Shown piece by piece: positions 20,171 to 28,968 of a stretch of DNA of 64,000 nucleotides (position 1 is the first letter of the stretch; every line of letters begins with the position of its first letter). Origin of the DNA: Marinobacter litoralis. GTDB lineage: Bacteria; Pseudomonadota; Gammaproteobacteria; Pseudomonadales; Oleiphilaceae. The translations under genes were made by a program, and so were the position numbers. The DNA lies in assembly GCF_016427555.1 (NCBI RefSeq), contig NZ_JAELVS010000001.1, positions 1,116,001-1,180,000 on the forward strand. Direction: 5' to 3'. Under the pieces are notes generated by a model that was not told where the DNA came from, did not search any database, and worked only from the letters and a program-made list of their open reading frames with translations.

Positions 20171-20848
20171 ATGGCCAAGTTGAGCGCATTGCAGATCGAT
20201 ACCGGTCCCGAGCCCAAACACACCATTATTTGGCTACACGGCTTAGGTGCCAGTGGCCATGACTTCGAGCCGGTGGTGCCGGAGTTTGCCTTCGCCCGTG
20301 AGACCCCCGTGCGTTTTATCTTCCCCCACGCGCCCGAACTGCCGGTCACCATTAACGGTGGCATGGTAATGCCCGCCTGGTACGACATTCTTGCCATGGA
20401 TGTTGATCGAAAAGTGGATGCCGAACAGCTTCGTGCCTCTGCGGATAGGGTGGCCGAGCTGATCAAGGCCGAGCGTGAGCGGGGTGTTGCCAGTGAGAAT
20501 ATCATTCTGGGCGGCTTCTCTCAGGGCGGTGCGGTGGCCTACGAATTGGCTCTGAGTTATCCGGAGCGTTTGGGTGGATTGTTTGCTCTATCCACCTACT
20601 TTGCCACGGCAGACTCCATCGAGTTGAGCGAGGCAAACCGCAAGCTGCCGATTTTTATCGGCCATGGCCGGTTTGATCAGATCGTGATGGAGCAACTGGG
20701 ACAAGCGGCCTATCAGACCTTGCAAGGGTTAGGCTTCGAGCCCGAGTACCAAGACTATGGCATGGAACACAGCCTGTGTCTGGAAGAGGTGAATGATCTG
20801 GACCGTTTCCTGACACCGCTTGTAGCACCGAAACCGGTGCACGAGTAA
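20171..20848 (+). CDS. Carboxylesterase / alpha-beta hydrolase (phospholipase/carboxylesterase family)
   Basis: A 225-residue serine hydrolase close in size to Pseudomonas EstB-type carboxylesterases. The oxyanion region TIIWLHGLGASGHDF, nucleophile elbow GGFSQGGAVAYELAL, acid loop HGRFDQIVM and histidine GMEHSLCLEE give the full Ser-Asp-His triad. No signal peptide is present, so it is cytoplasmic and acts on short-chain esters. An in-frame start exists at 20048, but GGGAGA before the ATG at 20171 and the family N-terminus favour the shorter form. Confidence 0.9.
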   Translation: MAKLSALQIDTGPEPKHTIIWLHGLGASGHDFEPVVPEFAFARETPVRFIFPHAPELPVTINGGMVMPAWYDILAMDVDRKVDAEQLRASADRVAELIKAERERGVASENIILGGFSQGGAVAYELALSYPERLGGLFALSTYFATADSIELSEANRKLPIFIGHGRFDQIVMEQLGQAAYQTLQGLGFEPEYQDYGMEHSLCLEEVNDLDRFLTPLVAPKPVHE

Positions 20849-20882
20849 TCGTTTGCAACCTTTACCTGATAGCGGGGGCTAA

Positions 20883-22127
20883 GTGGCAAAGCAAGTAAAA
20901 TCACAACCAGTACCGTCACTTATTGGCGGTGCAAGTATTATCGCCAGTGTGTGCGTGGGTGCTGGCATGCTGGGCTTGCCCAGTTCCGGTGCCGGAGCCT
21001 GGACCATCTGGTCCAGTCTGGCCCTGGTGCTGACCATGTTGGTGATGACCCTCTCCGGCTGGATGCTTCTGGAAGCGTTCAAGCACTTCGATCTGCGGGC
21101 GTCGTTTAACACGGTGACTAAATCTCTGCTGGGCACGCGGGTGAATGCCTTCAGTAATCTGACGGTCTATTTTGTGGGTGGAATTCTGCTGTATGCCTAC
21201 ATCACCTCGTCTGGCCTGATTCTGCAAAGCATGACGGGTGTCGGCAGCAAGTTGGCGTCGGTCATTTTTGTGTTGCTGTTTTCTCTGATGGTCTGGCATT
21301 CAACCCGAGCGGTGGATCGGCTGTCCGTGGTGCTGGTGACCTTCATGCTGGTGAGCTTTGTGTTGGGGGTGTCGGGCCTGGCGGTGCGCATTGATCTCGG
21401 TGTTTTGTTCGATTCCGCTAACCCCGATGGACGCTACGCGCCTTTCGCCATGGCCATGCTGCCGGTTGCCCTGACCTCCTTTGGTTATCACCATTCGGTG
21501 GCCTCCATGCGAGCTTATTACGGTGAAGAGCGCAAAGCCCAGAAGGCGATTCTGGGAGGAACCCTGGTGGCCCTGACTTTCTACCTGGTATGGCTGCTCA
21601 GTATTTTCGGTAACCTGCCGAGGGCGGATTTCGGCCCGGTTGTCGCCCAGGGTGGCGATGTCGATGTCCTGCTGGCGGCCCTTGGCTATGCCATCGATTC
21701 TGAACGGGTGGCGACCACCATCAGTGCCTTCTCGACGGCGGCCATTCTGTCCTCATTCGTTGGTGTCGGTCTGGGGACCTTTGATTACATGGCCGATCTG
21801 CTGGGCTTCAGCAATGACCGAAAGGGTCGCACCAAAACCTGGGCCGTCACCTTCATTCCGCCACTATTGTTGTCGCTGTTTTTCCCGTTCGGTTTTGTGC
21901 TGGCCATCGGCTATGCTGGTGCGGCTGCGGCGGTCTGGGCCTGCATTGTTCCGGCTTTGCTGGCTCTAAAATCCAGAACCCTCGACGGCGGTCGCAGTGG
22001 CTTCATGGCTCCGGGTGGCCAGCTGGCGATCGCGCTGGTGTTGGTGTTCGGTAGCTTGACCATTGTGTTTCACTTTCTGGGGCTGGCGGGTTGGTTGCCG
22101 GAGCCTTCCTTTTTGCTTGAATCGTAA
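20883..22127 (+). CDS. Aromatic amino acid permease (HAAAP family, Mtr/TyrP-like)
   Basis: A 414-residue transporter with about 11 membrane helices. The first helix IGGASIIASVCVGAGMLGLPSSGAGAWTIWSS is the HAAAP hallmark, shared with tryptophan and tyrosine permeases. FGYHHSVASMRAYYGEERKAQKAILGG lies in the middle, as in TyrP. It is a proton symporter in the inner membrane for tryptophan or tyrosine; which one cannot be decided. The start is GTG at 20883. The last codons are followed almost at once by a decayed diguanylate cyclase fragment. Confidence 0.88.
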   Translation: MAKQVKSQPVPSLIGGASIIASVCVGAGMLGLPSSGAGAWTIWSSLALVLTMLVMTLSGWMLLEAFKHFDLRASFNTVTKSLLGTRVNAFSNLTVYFVGGILLYAYITSSGLILQSMTGVGSKLASVIFVLLFSLMVWHSTRAVDRLSVVLVTFMLVSFVLGVSGLAVRIDLGVLFDSANPDGRYAPFAMAMLPVALTSFGYHHSVASMRAYYGEERKAQKAILGGTLVALTFYLVWLLSIFGNLPRADFGPVVAQGGDVDVLLAALGYAIDSERVATTISAFSTAAILSSFVGVGLGTFDYMADLLGFSNDRKGRTKTWAVTFIPPLLLSLFFPFGFVLAIGYAGAAAAVWACIVPALLALKSRTLDGGRSGFMAPGGQLAIALVLVFGSLTIVFHFLGLAGWLPEPSFLLES

Positions 22128-22129
22128 CG

Positions 22130-22779
22130 GAATACTTTGCTGCCGTGTCGAGCCAAATTACCTCAACAGCCATGGGGTAGGAATTGGTATTGTGCTGGAA
22201 GCGATAACGCTGGCATTCATCATTTCATACCGAATCAAAGTGCTGGAGGATATCCGTGCCCAGCAGGACGAGCTCAAACGGCAGGCGGCTACGGATCCAC
22301 TGACCCAACTTTATAATCGCCGGTACTTTATGGCTGAGGCCAATTCGATGGCCGAGCGAGCAACTGTTCTGGGGCAGCCGCTGTCGGTGATTGCCTTGGA
22401 TATCGATCACTTCAAATCAGTGAACGATACGTACGGACATCATGCCGGCGACCTTGTTTTGAAGGCTGTCGCAGATAACCTCCAGAAATTCAGTAGAGCC
22501 AAAGATTTGATTGCGCGTTTTGGCGGCGAGGAGTTTATGATCCTGTTGCCCGGCGCCGATCACAGCGAAGCTGAGAGTTGTGCTGAGCGTATTCGGGAGG
22601 GGGTTGGAAACCATGCCGTTCAAGCCGGCGATGATGTGAGTATTCGAGTGACCGTCAGTCTGGGTGTCGCGCAAGTCAGCAGCGCGACGGAGTCGGTCGA
22701 AGACGCCGCCAATCGGGCTGACTAGGCACTGTATAAAGCGAAAACCGGAGGGCGTAATAGAGTGTGCTCTGCGGCCTGA
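22130..22779 (+). pseudogene. Truncated 7TM-GGDEF diguanylate cyclase remnant with in-frame amber codon
   Basis: The frame encodes the last membrane-proximal part of a 7TMR-DISM-type sensor (YLNSHGVGIGIVLEAITLAFI, then a linker helix) and a nearly whole GGDEF domain: ATDPLTQLYNRRYF, DIDHFKSVNDTYGHHAGD and the active site RFGGEEFMILLP. The upstream sensor and most membrane helices are gone. A TAG at 22723-22725 interrupts the conserved terminal motif: upstream reads NRAD, and after the stop the same frame continues ALYKAKTGGRNRV to a TGA at 22777. Intact family members read straight through this motif. Reduced activity of the prematurely ended domain cannot be excluded, but both ends are damaged, so it is called a pseudogene. 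Confidence 0.85.
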
Positions 22780-22909
22780 CCGTTTTCTACAGGAGCGCAT
22801 GCTGATAAAGGGGTTCTCGCGATCTCCCTGTTTGCTCCAGTAACCACCGGCGAAGGCTGAGTTGGGTGAGCCGATATAAAGAGCTTCGCGCCTCGCCTCT
22901 AATTTGTCA

Positions 22910-22934
22910 GTAAACTTTACACTTTGTATAAGTG
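22910..22934. promoter_or_regulatory. Two adjacent palindromes upstream of the PEP-CTERM gene
   Basis: GTAAA-C-TTTAC (22910-22920) is a perfect 11-bp palindrome, followed directly by CACTT-TGTAT-AAGTG (22920-22934). They lie roughly 90 bp upstream of the start site expected from the sigma-54-like promoter, the right place for an enhancer-binding activator. The binding protein is not known. Confidence 0.5.
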
Positions 22935-22986
22935 AATCAATAGAGCTGTTTTTTAAGCCCGTGTATTACTGTGATATTGCCCACTG

Positions 22987-23001
22987 TGGATCAATAATTG
23001 C
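22987..23001 (+). promoter_or_regulatory. Sigma-54 (-24/-12) promoter of the PEP-CTERM gene
   Basis: TGGATCAATAATTGC has GG and GC exactly ten bases apart and matches the consensus TGGCACG-N4-TTGC at eight of eleven positions, including the whole TTGC. Transcription would begin near 23013, giving a 40-base leader before the ATG at 23053. In other bacteria PEP-CTERM genes are often RpoN-dependent with the PrsK/PrsR two-component system, which fits. Confidence 0.6.
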
Positions 23002-23052
23002 CTCAAATCGTAATGAAGGAATCTTCATTAGATTCATAAAGGGGTAACGATA

Positions 23053-23601
23053 ATGACAGCTACAATTCGACTAATGGCTGCAAGTTCTCTTGCATGGCTT
23101 TTGATAGCAGGCAGTCCAGCACAGGCCGCGTTGATGGCGTGCAGCGCCAGCGGAACTAGCTATTCGCTGTCCGACGCAGCGGCAAAAGCCTGTACTACTG
23201 GCAATGACACCAACCAAATTGATGCAAATTATTCACTTTTTGGAATGACAGGGTGGGTACTCTCGGATAAAAACGATGGCCCCGACGGTGATGGTGTGAT
23301 TGAGTTTTTAACTGCACCGGTAAACGGTAGCAAATCTGGAAATTGGGCGATCGATACGCTCGCAGGTCTAAGCAATATTGTGATTACGCTCAAGGCGGGA
23401 AATGGATTCGGGGCGTTTTTACTTGATCTATCTGTGAATGATCCGCTTTCCGGAAGATGGGCCACAGATAAAAATTTGTCTCACGCCTCTATCTACTACA
23501 ATGGGCAGCCGACCACTAAAGTGCCGGAGCCAAGCACGCTGGCTTTGGTCGGCCTAGGGTTGTTAGGGCTTGGTATGGCTAGGCGAAGAGCTCATAAGTA
23601 A
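23053..23601 (+). CDS. PEP-CTERM sorting-domain secreted protein
   Basis: A 182-residue protein with a signal peptide (residues 1-25, ending AQA). A low-complexity Ser/Asp/Gly-rich body follows, including DGPDGDGVIEF. A textbook PEP-CTERM tail ends it: VPEPSTLALVGLGLLGLGMA (about 157-176) then RRR. Such proteins are processed at the tail by an exosortase and linked to exopolysaccharide and biofilm or floc formation. The central domain has no recognised function. No exosortase, prsK or prsR is in this window. A 40-base inverted repeat with a bulge lies downstream at 23634-23673. Confidence 0.85.
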   Translation: MTATIRLMAASSLAWLLIAGSPAQAALMACSASGTSYSLSDAAAKACTTGNDTNQIDANYSLFGMTGWVLSDKNDGPDGDGVIEFLTAPVNGSKSGNWAIDTLAGLSNIVITLKAGNGFGAFLLDLSVNDPLSGRWATDKNLSHASIYYNGQPTTKVPEPSTLALVGLGLLGLGMARRRAHK

Positions 23602-23715
23602 TAATTTTGAACCAGGTTCTTCGGGCGGCTCGGCATCTATTGGATCCCGGGCCATTTTTTGATGGGATAGATGTTGGGCAGCGTACTTCGTGGCAAAAAT
23701 TATTGTCTAGACACG

Positions 23716-23740
23716 AAAAAGCCCGCTAAAAAGCGGGCTT
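23716..23740 (-). terminator. Rho-independent terminator of tRNA-Phe
   Basis: Read on the minus strand, AAGCCCGC and GCGGGCTT form a stem with a T/A-rich loop, followed by a TTTTT run, 16 bases after the tRNA 3' end. Confidence 0.85.
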
Positions 23741-23755
23741 GATCGTTGAAATTAG

Positions 23756-23831
23756 TGGTGCCCGGAGGCGGAATCGAACCACCGACACGAGGATTTTCAA
23801 TCCTCTGCTCTACCGACTGAGCTATCCGGGC
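23756..23831 (-). tRNA. tRNA-Phe (GAA)
   Basis: Seventy-six bases including an encoded CCA end. The acceptor arm pairs GCCCGGA with TCCGGGC. The D arm (AGCTCAGTCGGTAGAGC), the anticodon loop TTGAAAA with anticodon GAA, and the T arm GGTTCGATTCC are all standard. Confidence 0.97.
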
Positions 23832-23949
23832 GTGTTGAGCTATGTGCTCCAACGGGGCGCTATTAAACCGGTTTAGGGGTTGGGAGTCAAGGCCGGCGAG
23901 CAAAAATTTCTTAATATTTCCGCAGTTGATCAGGCCTTGACCAAATTCC

Positions 23950-24222
23950 TCACTTTTCTGGCGGTACGTACCCTTCGGCCTTGTCGAAAGGCTCGTTATT
24001 AAAGAAGTGGTCCATCTGCGCTTGCAGGTATTTGCGGTTGTTCACGTCCATCAGATTCAGGTGCTTTTCGTTGATCAGCATGGTCTGCTGATTCTGCCAT
24101 TCGTCCCAGGCTGCTTTGGATACGTTTTCAAAGATATCCTGCCCCTTTGGGCCGGGCATTGGAGGCATAGACAGGCCTTCCATTTCCTTCTGGTACTTTC
24201 GGCAGAATACAGTGCGGCTCAT
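23950..24222 (-). CDS. yggX: Probable Fe(2+)-trafficking / oxidative damage protection protein
   Basis: A 90-residue protein matching YggX in full: [17 protein letters not shown] at the start with the conserved Cys7, and [27 protein letters not shown] in the middle. YggX helps protect Fe-S proteins from oxidants. It follows mutY in the same orientation, a pairing kept across gammaproteobacteria. Confidence 0.95.
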   Translation of the reverse strand: MSRTVFCRKYQKEMEGLSMPPMPGPKGQDIFENVSKAAWDEWQNQQTMLINEKHLNLMDVNNRKYLQAQMDHFFNNEPFDKAEGYVPPEK

Positions 24223-24271
24223 GATGGCTCCTGTGTCGAGTGTGTGGCTTTGAGCATGATACCAGATCGCG

Positions 24272-25336
24272 TCAGAGCAGGGCGCTTTGCTCCGGCTCAG
24301 TCAGCAGGCTGCGAATGGGCGCGGGCAGGCCTAGCGCGAGTGCTTCGTCGCGGTGTAGCCAGCGCTGGCTTTCTGAATCCGCGATTCCGGCGCTGCCAGA
24401 TACTGGCAAGCGGGCCGGCTGTATGTGGAGGTGATAGTGGCTGAAGGTGTGGCGAAAACCGCTGATCAGCTCTGGGTCGCGGCACACGAGTCCTAGCTCC
24501 CTTTCGCAGGCTTCTTGCAGTTCTTCTGCACCGTATGCCGGATCCAGCTCGGGAAGGCTCCATAGCCCGCCCCAGATGCCGCTGGGAGGGCGGCGTTCCA
24601 GCAAAATGCGCCCTTCGCTATCTTCAAAGATCAGCATCCACGTGGTTCTTTCCGGCTTCTGCTTTTTCGGTTTGGAGCCGGGGTATAGTTGGGTTTCGCT
24701 TTCTGCGTAGGCAGCGCACCCACCGTTGAGAGGGCAGTTGTCGCACTTAGGTTTGCTGCGGGTGCACACCATGGCACCTAGGTCCATTATGCCCTGGGTG
24801 TAATCCCGCACACGTTCGTTGGGTGTGTGGGTTTCAGCGTGCTCCCACAGTTGCTTGAGGACAGCGCTTTGCCCCGGCCAGCCGGGTACGGCGTGGTAGC
24901 GGGCCAGCACCCGTTTTACGTTGCCGTCCAGAATCGCGGCGCGTTTGCCGAAAGCTTGGGCCAGAATGGCAGCGGCGGTTGAGCGGCCGATGCCGGTGAG
25001 GGATTCCAGTGTTTCCTGATCTTGAGGGAACTCACCACCGAACTCGCTAACGACCTGCTTGGCTGCTTTGTGCAGGTTCCGGGCGCGGGCGTAGTAGCCA
25101 AGGCCGGACCAATGGCTGAGCACGTCGTCAACGGGGGCTGCGGCGAGTGCCTGCACGTCAGGGAAGCTGGCCATGAAGGCTTCAAAGTAGGGGATAACGG
25201 TCGCGACCTGGGTTTGCTGAAGCATGATTTCAGAAACCCAGACCCGGTAAGCGTTGCGGTTGTGGTGCCACGGCAGGTTGTGCCTGCCGTGGTTGTCGTA
25301 CCAATCGAGCAGTTTGTTGGCGAAAAGGTCGGGCAT
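24272..25336 (-). CDS. mutY: Adenine DNA glycosylase
   Basis: A 354-residue MutY. Catalytic Glu36 lies in [18 protein letters not shown], the helix-hairpin-helix in [17 protein letters not shown], and the catalytic Asp137 in [12 protein letters not shown]. The [4Fe-4S] cysteines are Cys191, 198, 201 and 207 (C-x6-C-x2-C-x5-C). The C-terminal third is the NUDIX-like domain that reads 8-oxoguanine. It removes adenine mispaired with 8-oxoG. Its start overlaps the upstream asmA-like stop as TAATG, so translation is probably coupled. Confidence 0.96.
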   Translation of the reverse strand: MPDLFANKLLDWYDNHGRHNLPWHHNRNAYRVWVSEIMLQQTQVATVIPYFEAFMASFPDVQALAAAPVDDVLSHWSGLGYYARARNLHKAAKQVVSEFGGEFPQDQETLESLTGIGRSTAAAILAQAFGKRAAILDGNVKRVLARYHAVPGWPGQSAVLKQLWEHAETHTPNERVRDYTQGIMDLGAMVCTRSKPKCDNCPLNGGCAAYAESETQLYPGSKPKKQKPERTTWMLIFEDSEGRILLERRPPSGIWGGLWSLPELDPAYGAEELQEACERELGLVCRDPELISGFRHTFSHYHLHIQPARLPVSGSAGIADSESQRWLHRDEALALGLPAPIRSLLTEPEQSALL

Positions 25337-27582
25337 TAGTTGAACAGACCCTTGAGCGCATCTTTCACTTTGCTGCCTTCTTCGCCCAGCTTTTCCTTAA
25401 GTTTTTCGTCAACTTTGTCCTTTGCTTTCTGCTTGGCTTCGTCCACTTTTTCTTGCGCCTTTTCCTTGGCCCGGTCGATTTCTTCTTTCGCTTTCGCGCG
25501 GGCAGCGTTGGCGGCAATGTCTTTTAAAGCGTCGCGGAAACGAGAACCGTCAAAGGAGCACAGACCGGCCGGGTCCTCGGCGAAATTGCCGCGGCATTCA
25601 ACCGGAATTACGACGTCCTTAACATACTCGGTGGTACGGCACGCTTGGTCGCGGTGGATGTCACCCACAATGCGGAGCCCGACTTCGTAATCGAGTTCGC
25701 TTTGCTCCAGTTCAACGGTCCCGTCGCCTTCTAAGCGCATACCTGCCAGTTCGGCCACCAGATCGGTATTGTTCAGCGTGTTGCCGTCAATCTTCAGGGT
25801 GCCGTGCATGTCGTTGAACGGCGTAGTTGAGCCCCAGTCGGACGTGGACAGCTGCTCCTGATTGACCAGCGCGATGCCCTGGCACGCCATGCGGGTCAGG
25901 TTCATTTGCCGGAATTCACCTTCGGCCAGATTGAAGCTGATTTCACCTTTGGCGTTGTTGCGCAATGCGGAGATGCGATTGCCAGTCGTATTTACAGCGA
26001 GATTGAGGTTGGCGCCACCAGACAGCATGTCTACCTCTGCCAAATCCGTCAGTAGGGGCAGCGTTTGCACGTTGTTAACGTCAGAGCGGATGTTCCACTT
26101 CGGGTTGTCTGTGCGGGCGTCAATGGTGACGTTGGCGCCAAAGGAGCCGTAATACAGTTTGCCGCTGAATTCATCGACCTTCAGCAAACCGTCTTTCGCG
26201 GTGGTGCTGGCTTTGATTTCGTTGATGGTCAGGTTGCTGACAATCAGTTCACCCAAATCAAAATTGATGTCCAGCAGCAACGAGCGCAGGGTTTCCAGTG
26301 GTAGAAGATCTGTTTCCGGTTGTTTGACTGAGGCGGTTTCTGCGGCCGGTGTTTCGCTTTGCGCTTCGGCGGCAGCATCGCCCTCGGGGGCTGGCGGCAA
26401 ATAGCGGTCTGCATTCAGTTTGTCGCCTTTCAGATTAAATACCAGGCCGCCGTTACTCAGGGTGTAGCTGCCGTTACCGTTGAAATTCGTGTCGTCCAGG
26501 GTGATCTTCAGGTCGCTCAATGCCACCGTGCCCGGCTTGCCGCCAAGATTGGTCGAAAGCGCGATGGCTTCCAGTACATCCGGGTCGGTGGTTGCAATGG
26601 CGGGTTGGCCGAGATTGCTCAGGAGTTCTTTCAGGGAAAACTCTGAGACGGCCAGGCTGCCGTTCAAAGCCGGCTTGTCATCAAAACCTTTTACGTTGAG
26701 GTTTGTGCTTAATTTCAGGTTGGCCAGGGAGGCGGTGAAATCGTTCAGTGATGCGGTTTCGTCCTCAAGGTTGGCCGCCAGAGAACCAGCCAGTTCCGCA
26801 GTGACAGACTTGCCGCCAAATGGCTCGCCGTTCATGTCGAATACGGCGTTCAGGCCAGACATGGTGAATTCGTTGAGCGCTTGGTTTGCTTTCAGCTTGG
26901 CGCTGATGCTGCCATCTACGGCCAGTATTGGTTGTGCTGTTTCCACTTTGAACTGAATGTCCAGCGGGAACTCGGAACCTAAAGTAATGTTGCTGGCCAA
27001 TACCGAGAAGTCCTCCAGAACTACGGACTGCCCTGTGCTCAGGTCATTGTAGTGAACGCGTGCGTCGCTGATCTCAACATTCTCTACATTGAAGTTAAGC
27101 GCTTCGCCGCCTTCGCTGTCCTCTGCAGTTTCTTCAGAGGCTGCCGTTGTTTCCGGGGTGTCTGCTTGTTCTGGTGCTTCGGCGCCGACGGGCTTCTCTT
27201 TCATGATCCGCGCCCAATTGCCTTCGCCTTGCTCATTCACTTCGAAGTGCGCGTCGAGGCCATTTAGAACGAAGGTGTTTACTTGCGGCGACATGGTGAT
27301 CAGCGACCAAAAGTCGATCTGGGCGATCAACTGCTCCAGAGCAACAAAGCGCTCACCTTCGAGTGTCGCTTCTACTTTATTCAGTTCCAGGCCGAGGGGA
27401 ATGAATGACCAGCCAATATCGCCTTCAAGGATGAGGTCCAGATTGGTTTGCTTCTCGACTGCCGCTTCGATTTGGGGCTTGTAGTCATTGGGGTTAATGA
27501 CCGCCACAGCGATAGCAACGGCTGCGACAGCTAGGACGACAAGGCCGATAACGGCATAGAGCGCGTAGCGTATGACTTTCAT
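25336..27582 (-). CDS. AsmA-family inner-membrane-anchored protein
   Basis: A 748-residue protein with one N-terminal membrane helix (VIRYALYAVIGLVVLAVAAVAIAV) followed by the AsmA signature INPNDYKPQIEAAVEKQTNLDLILEGDIGWSFIPLGLEL. The long periplasmic body is beta-rich and ends in the C-terminal AsmA domain. A charged helical tail (about the last 60 residues, Lys/Glu/Ala heptads) is an unusual addition. AsmA-like proteins act in envelope lipid transport and outer membrane assembly. The ATG at 27582 behind AAGGAAA precedes the membrane helix; an earlier in-frame start would bury it. It is coupled to mutY. Confidence 0.88.
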   Translation of the reverse strand: MKVIRYALYAVIGLVVLAVAAVAIAVAVINPNDYKPQIEAAVEKQTNLDLILEGDIGWSFIPLGLELNKVEATLEGERFVALEQLIAQIDFWSLITMSPQVNTFVLNGLDAHFEVNEQGEGNWARIMKEKPVGAEAPEQADTPETTAASEETAEDSEGGEALNFNVENVEISDARVHYNDLSTGQSVVLEDFSVLASNITLGSEFPLDIQFKVETAQPILAVDGSISAKLKANQALNEFTMSGLNAVFDMNGEPFGGKSVTAELAGSLAANLEDETASLNDFTASLANLKLSTNLNVKGFDDKPALNGSLAVSEFSLKELLSNLGQPAIATTDPDVLEAIALSTNLGGKPGTVALSDLKITLDDTNFNGNGSYTLSNGGLVFNLKGDKLNADRYLPPAPEGDAAAEAQSETPAAETASVKQPETDLLPLETLRSLLLDINFDLGELIVSNLTINEIKASTTAKDGLLKVDEFSGKLYYGSFGANVTIDARTDNPKWNIRSDVNNVQTLPLLTDLAEVDMLSGGANLNLAVNTTGNRISALRNNAKGEISFNLAEGEFRQMNLTRMACQGIALVNQEQLSTSDWGSTTPFNDMHGTLKIDGNTLNNTDLVAELAGMRLEGDGTVELEQSELDYEVGLRIVGDIHRDQACRTTEYVKDVVIPVECRGNFAEDPAGLCSFDGSRFRDALKDIAANAARAKAKEEIDRAKEKAQEKVDEAKQKAKDKVDEKLKEKLGEEGSKVKDALKGLFN

Positions 27583-27774
27583 TGCATGATTTCCTTTTCC
27601 CCCGATCAAGGGAGTTGCCTGATGTATTACGAATGAATTACCCAAAGGATAACGCAGGGTTAGCAAATTAACAGTGCAGGAATATGACAAAGCGGTAGTC
27701 TTGGTTCAAAATACACCGCAAACGTGCCGGGGAAAATGCTCTGTCACGCAAATAAGCATAACAAGGAGTCGGAT

Positions 27775-28236
27775 GTGGCTATCACTGTTTCAATCGAGCT
27801 GAACCGTGAACTGGAAATTCAGGCAAGCTATGACGAAGTATTCGACCTGCTGGCAGATGTTCCCGAATCGGTCAGTCATTTCCCGAAAGTAGAAAAGCTG
27901 GTCGATCTGGGTGACAACGCCTATCGTTGGGAAATGGAAAAAGTCGGTGTGGATAAACACGCCATTCAAACCGTTTACGCGTGTAAATATTTTGCGGACA
28001 AAGATGCCGGCAAGATCACCTGGGAGCCCGTCAAGGGTGAAGGCAATGGTGTTGTGAGCGGCTCTTGGGTGATTACTGCCAAAGATGCGAATACCACTGG
28101 CCTTCGTTTTCAAACCAGCGCGGCGCTAACTGTCCCTCTGCCAAGCCTGCTAAAACTTGCTATCAGCCCTGTCATCAAGCACGAATTTAACAGCTTGGTA
28201 GACACCTACATGAACAACCTGAAAAACGCGTTCTAA
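27775..28236 (+). CDS. SRPBCC (START-like) family protein
   Basis: A 153-residue protein with the helix-grip fold signature: ELEIQASYDEVFDLLADVPESVSHFPKVEKLVDLGDNAYRWEMEKVGV. It resembles the polyketide cyclase/dehydrase and coenzyme Q-binding group, which binds a hydrophobic ligand; the ligand is unknown. The frame opens upstream, but the AAGGAG site at about 27762 points to the GTG at 27775 as start. It is a single gene between the asmA-like gene and hisB. Confidence 0.8.
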   Translation: MAITVSIELNRELEIQASYDEVFDLLADVPESVSHFPKVEKLVDLGDNAYRWEMEKVGVDKHAIQTVYACKYFADKDAGKITWEPVKGEGNGVVSGSWVITAKDANTTGLRFQTSAALTVPLPSLLKLAISPVIKHEFNSLVDTYMNNLKNAF

Positions 28237-28287
28237 GCCTGATTTTGGCGATACAGCTCATTGCGGGACTCCTGTTGTGTAAATCGG

Positions 28288-28293
28288 TATAAT
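28288..28293 (+). promoter_or_regulatory. Probable -10 element of the hisBHAF operon
   Basis: A perfect TATAAT lies 53 bp upstream of the hisB start. No good -35 hexamer is at standard spacing, and there is no his leader peptide with repeated His codons in the short leader. Confidence 0.45.
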
Positions 28294-28345
28294 CCGTAAA
28301 CATCAAAGTTTTCGGTAGCAAGCCAGTTTTTACAACGGAGTCTCC

Positions 28346-28939
28346 ATGGCTGAACGTAAGGCTCGGGTAGAGCGAAATACCCTTGAAACCCAGATCACCG
28401 TTGAGATCAATCTCGACGGTACCGGCAAAGCTTGTTTCGACACAGGCGTGCCCTTCCTAGAACACATGATGGACCAGATCGCTCGCCATGGCTTGATCGA
28501 CCTGGATATCACCTGCAAAGGCGATACCTACATTGACGACCACCACACTGTGGAAGATATCGGTATTACCTTGGGGCAGGCCTTTAAGCAGGCTGTAGGC
28601 GATAAAAAAGGTATTCGCCGTTACGGCCACGCCTACGTGCCGCTGGATGAAGCTTTGTCCCGCGTTGTGATTGATCTGTCAGGCCGCCCCGGCCTGTGCA
28701 TGAACGTTCCCTACACCCGTGCGGTGGTGGGTGGATTCGACGTAGATCTGTTTGAAGAATTCTTCCGCGGATTCGTGAACCATTCCATGACAACCGTGCA
28801 CATCGACAATCTGAAGGGTAAGAACACCCACCACCAGATTGAAACCGTGTACAAAGCTTTCGGCCGTGCCTTGCGCATGACCATTGAGATGGACGAGCGC
28901 ATGGCGGGCATCATGCCGTCTACCAAAGGCGCTCTGTAA
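28346..28939 (+). CDS. hisB: Imidazoleglycerol-phosphate dehydratase
   Basis: A 197-residue monofunctional HisB, without the N-terminal histidinol-phosphatase found in enterobacteria. Metal-binding motifs are clear: [30 protein letters not shown] and [22 protein letters not shown]. It converts IGP to imidazole acetol phosphate in histidine synthesis. First gene of hisB-hisH-hisA-hisF. Confidence 0.97.
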   Translation: MAERKARVERNTLETQITVEINLDGTGKACFDTGVPFLEHMMDQIARHGLIDLDITCKGDTYIDDHHTVEDIGITLGQAFKQAVGDKKGIRRYGHAYVPLDEALSRVVIDLSGRPGLCMNVPYTRAVVGGFDVDLFEEFFRGFVNHSMTTVHIDNLKGKNTHHQIETVYKAFGRALRMTIEMDERMAGIMPSTKGAL

Positions 28940-28968
28940 TCCGGTTGCCAACAGGAATCTGAACCACC

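Noticed and set aside
23756..23831. tRNA-Phe as an active phage or island attachment site
   Set aside because: No integrase and no noticed repeat of the tRNA 3' end in the flanks.
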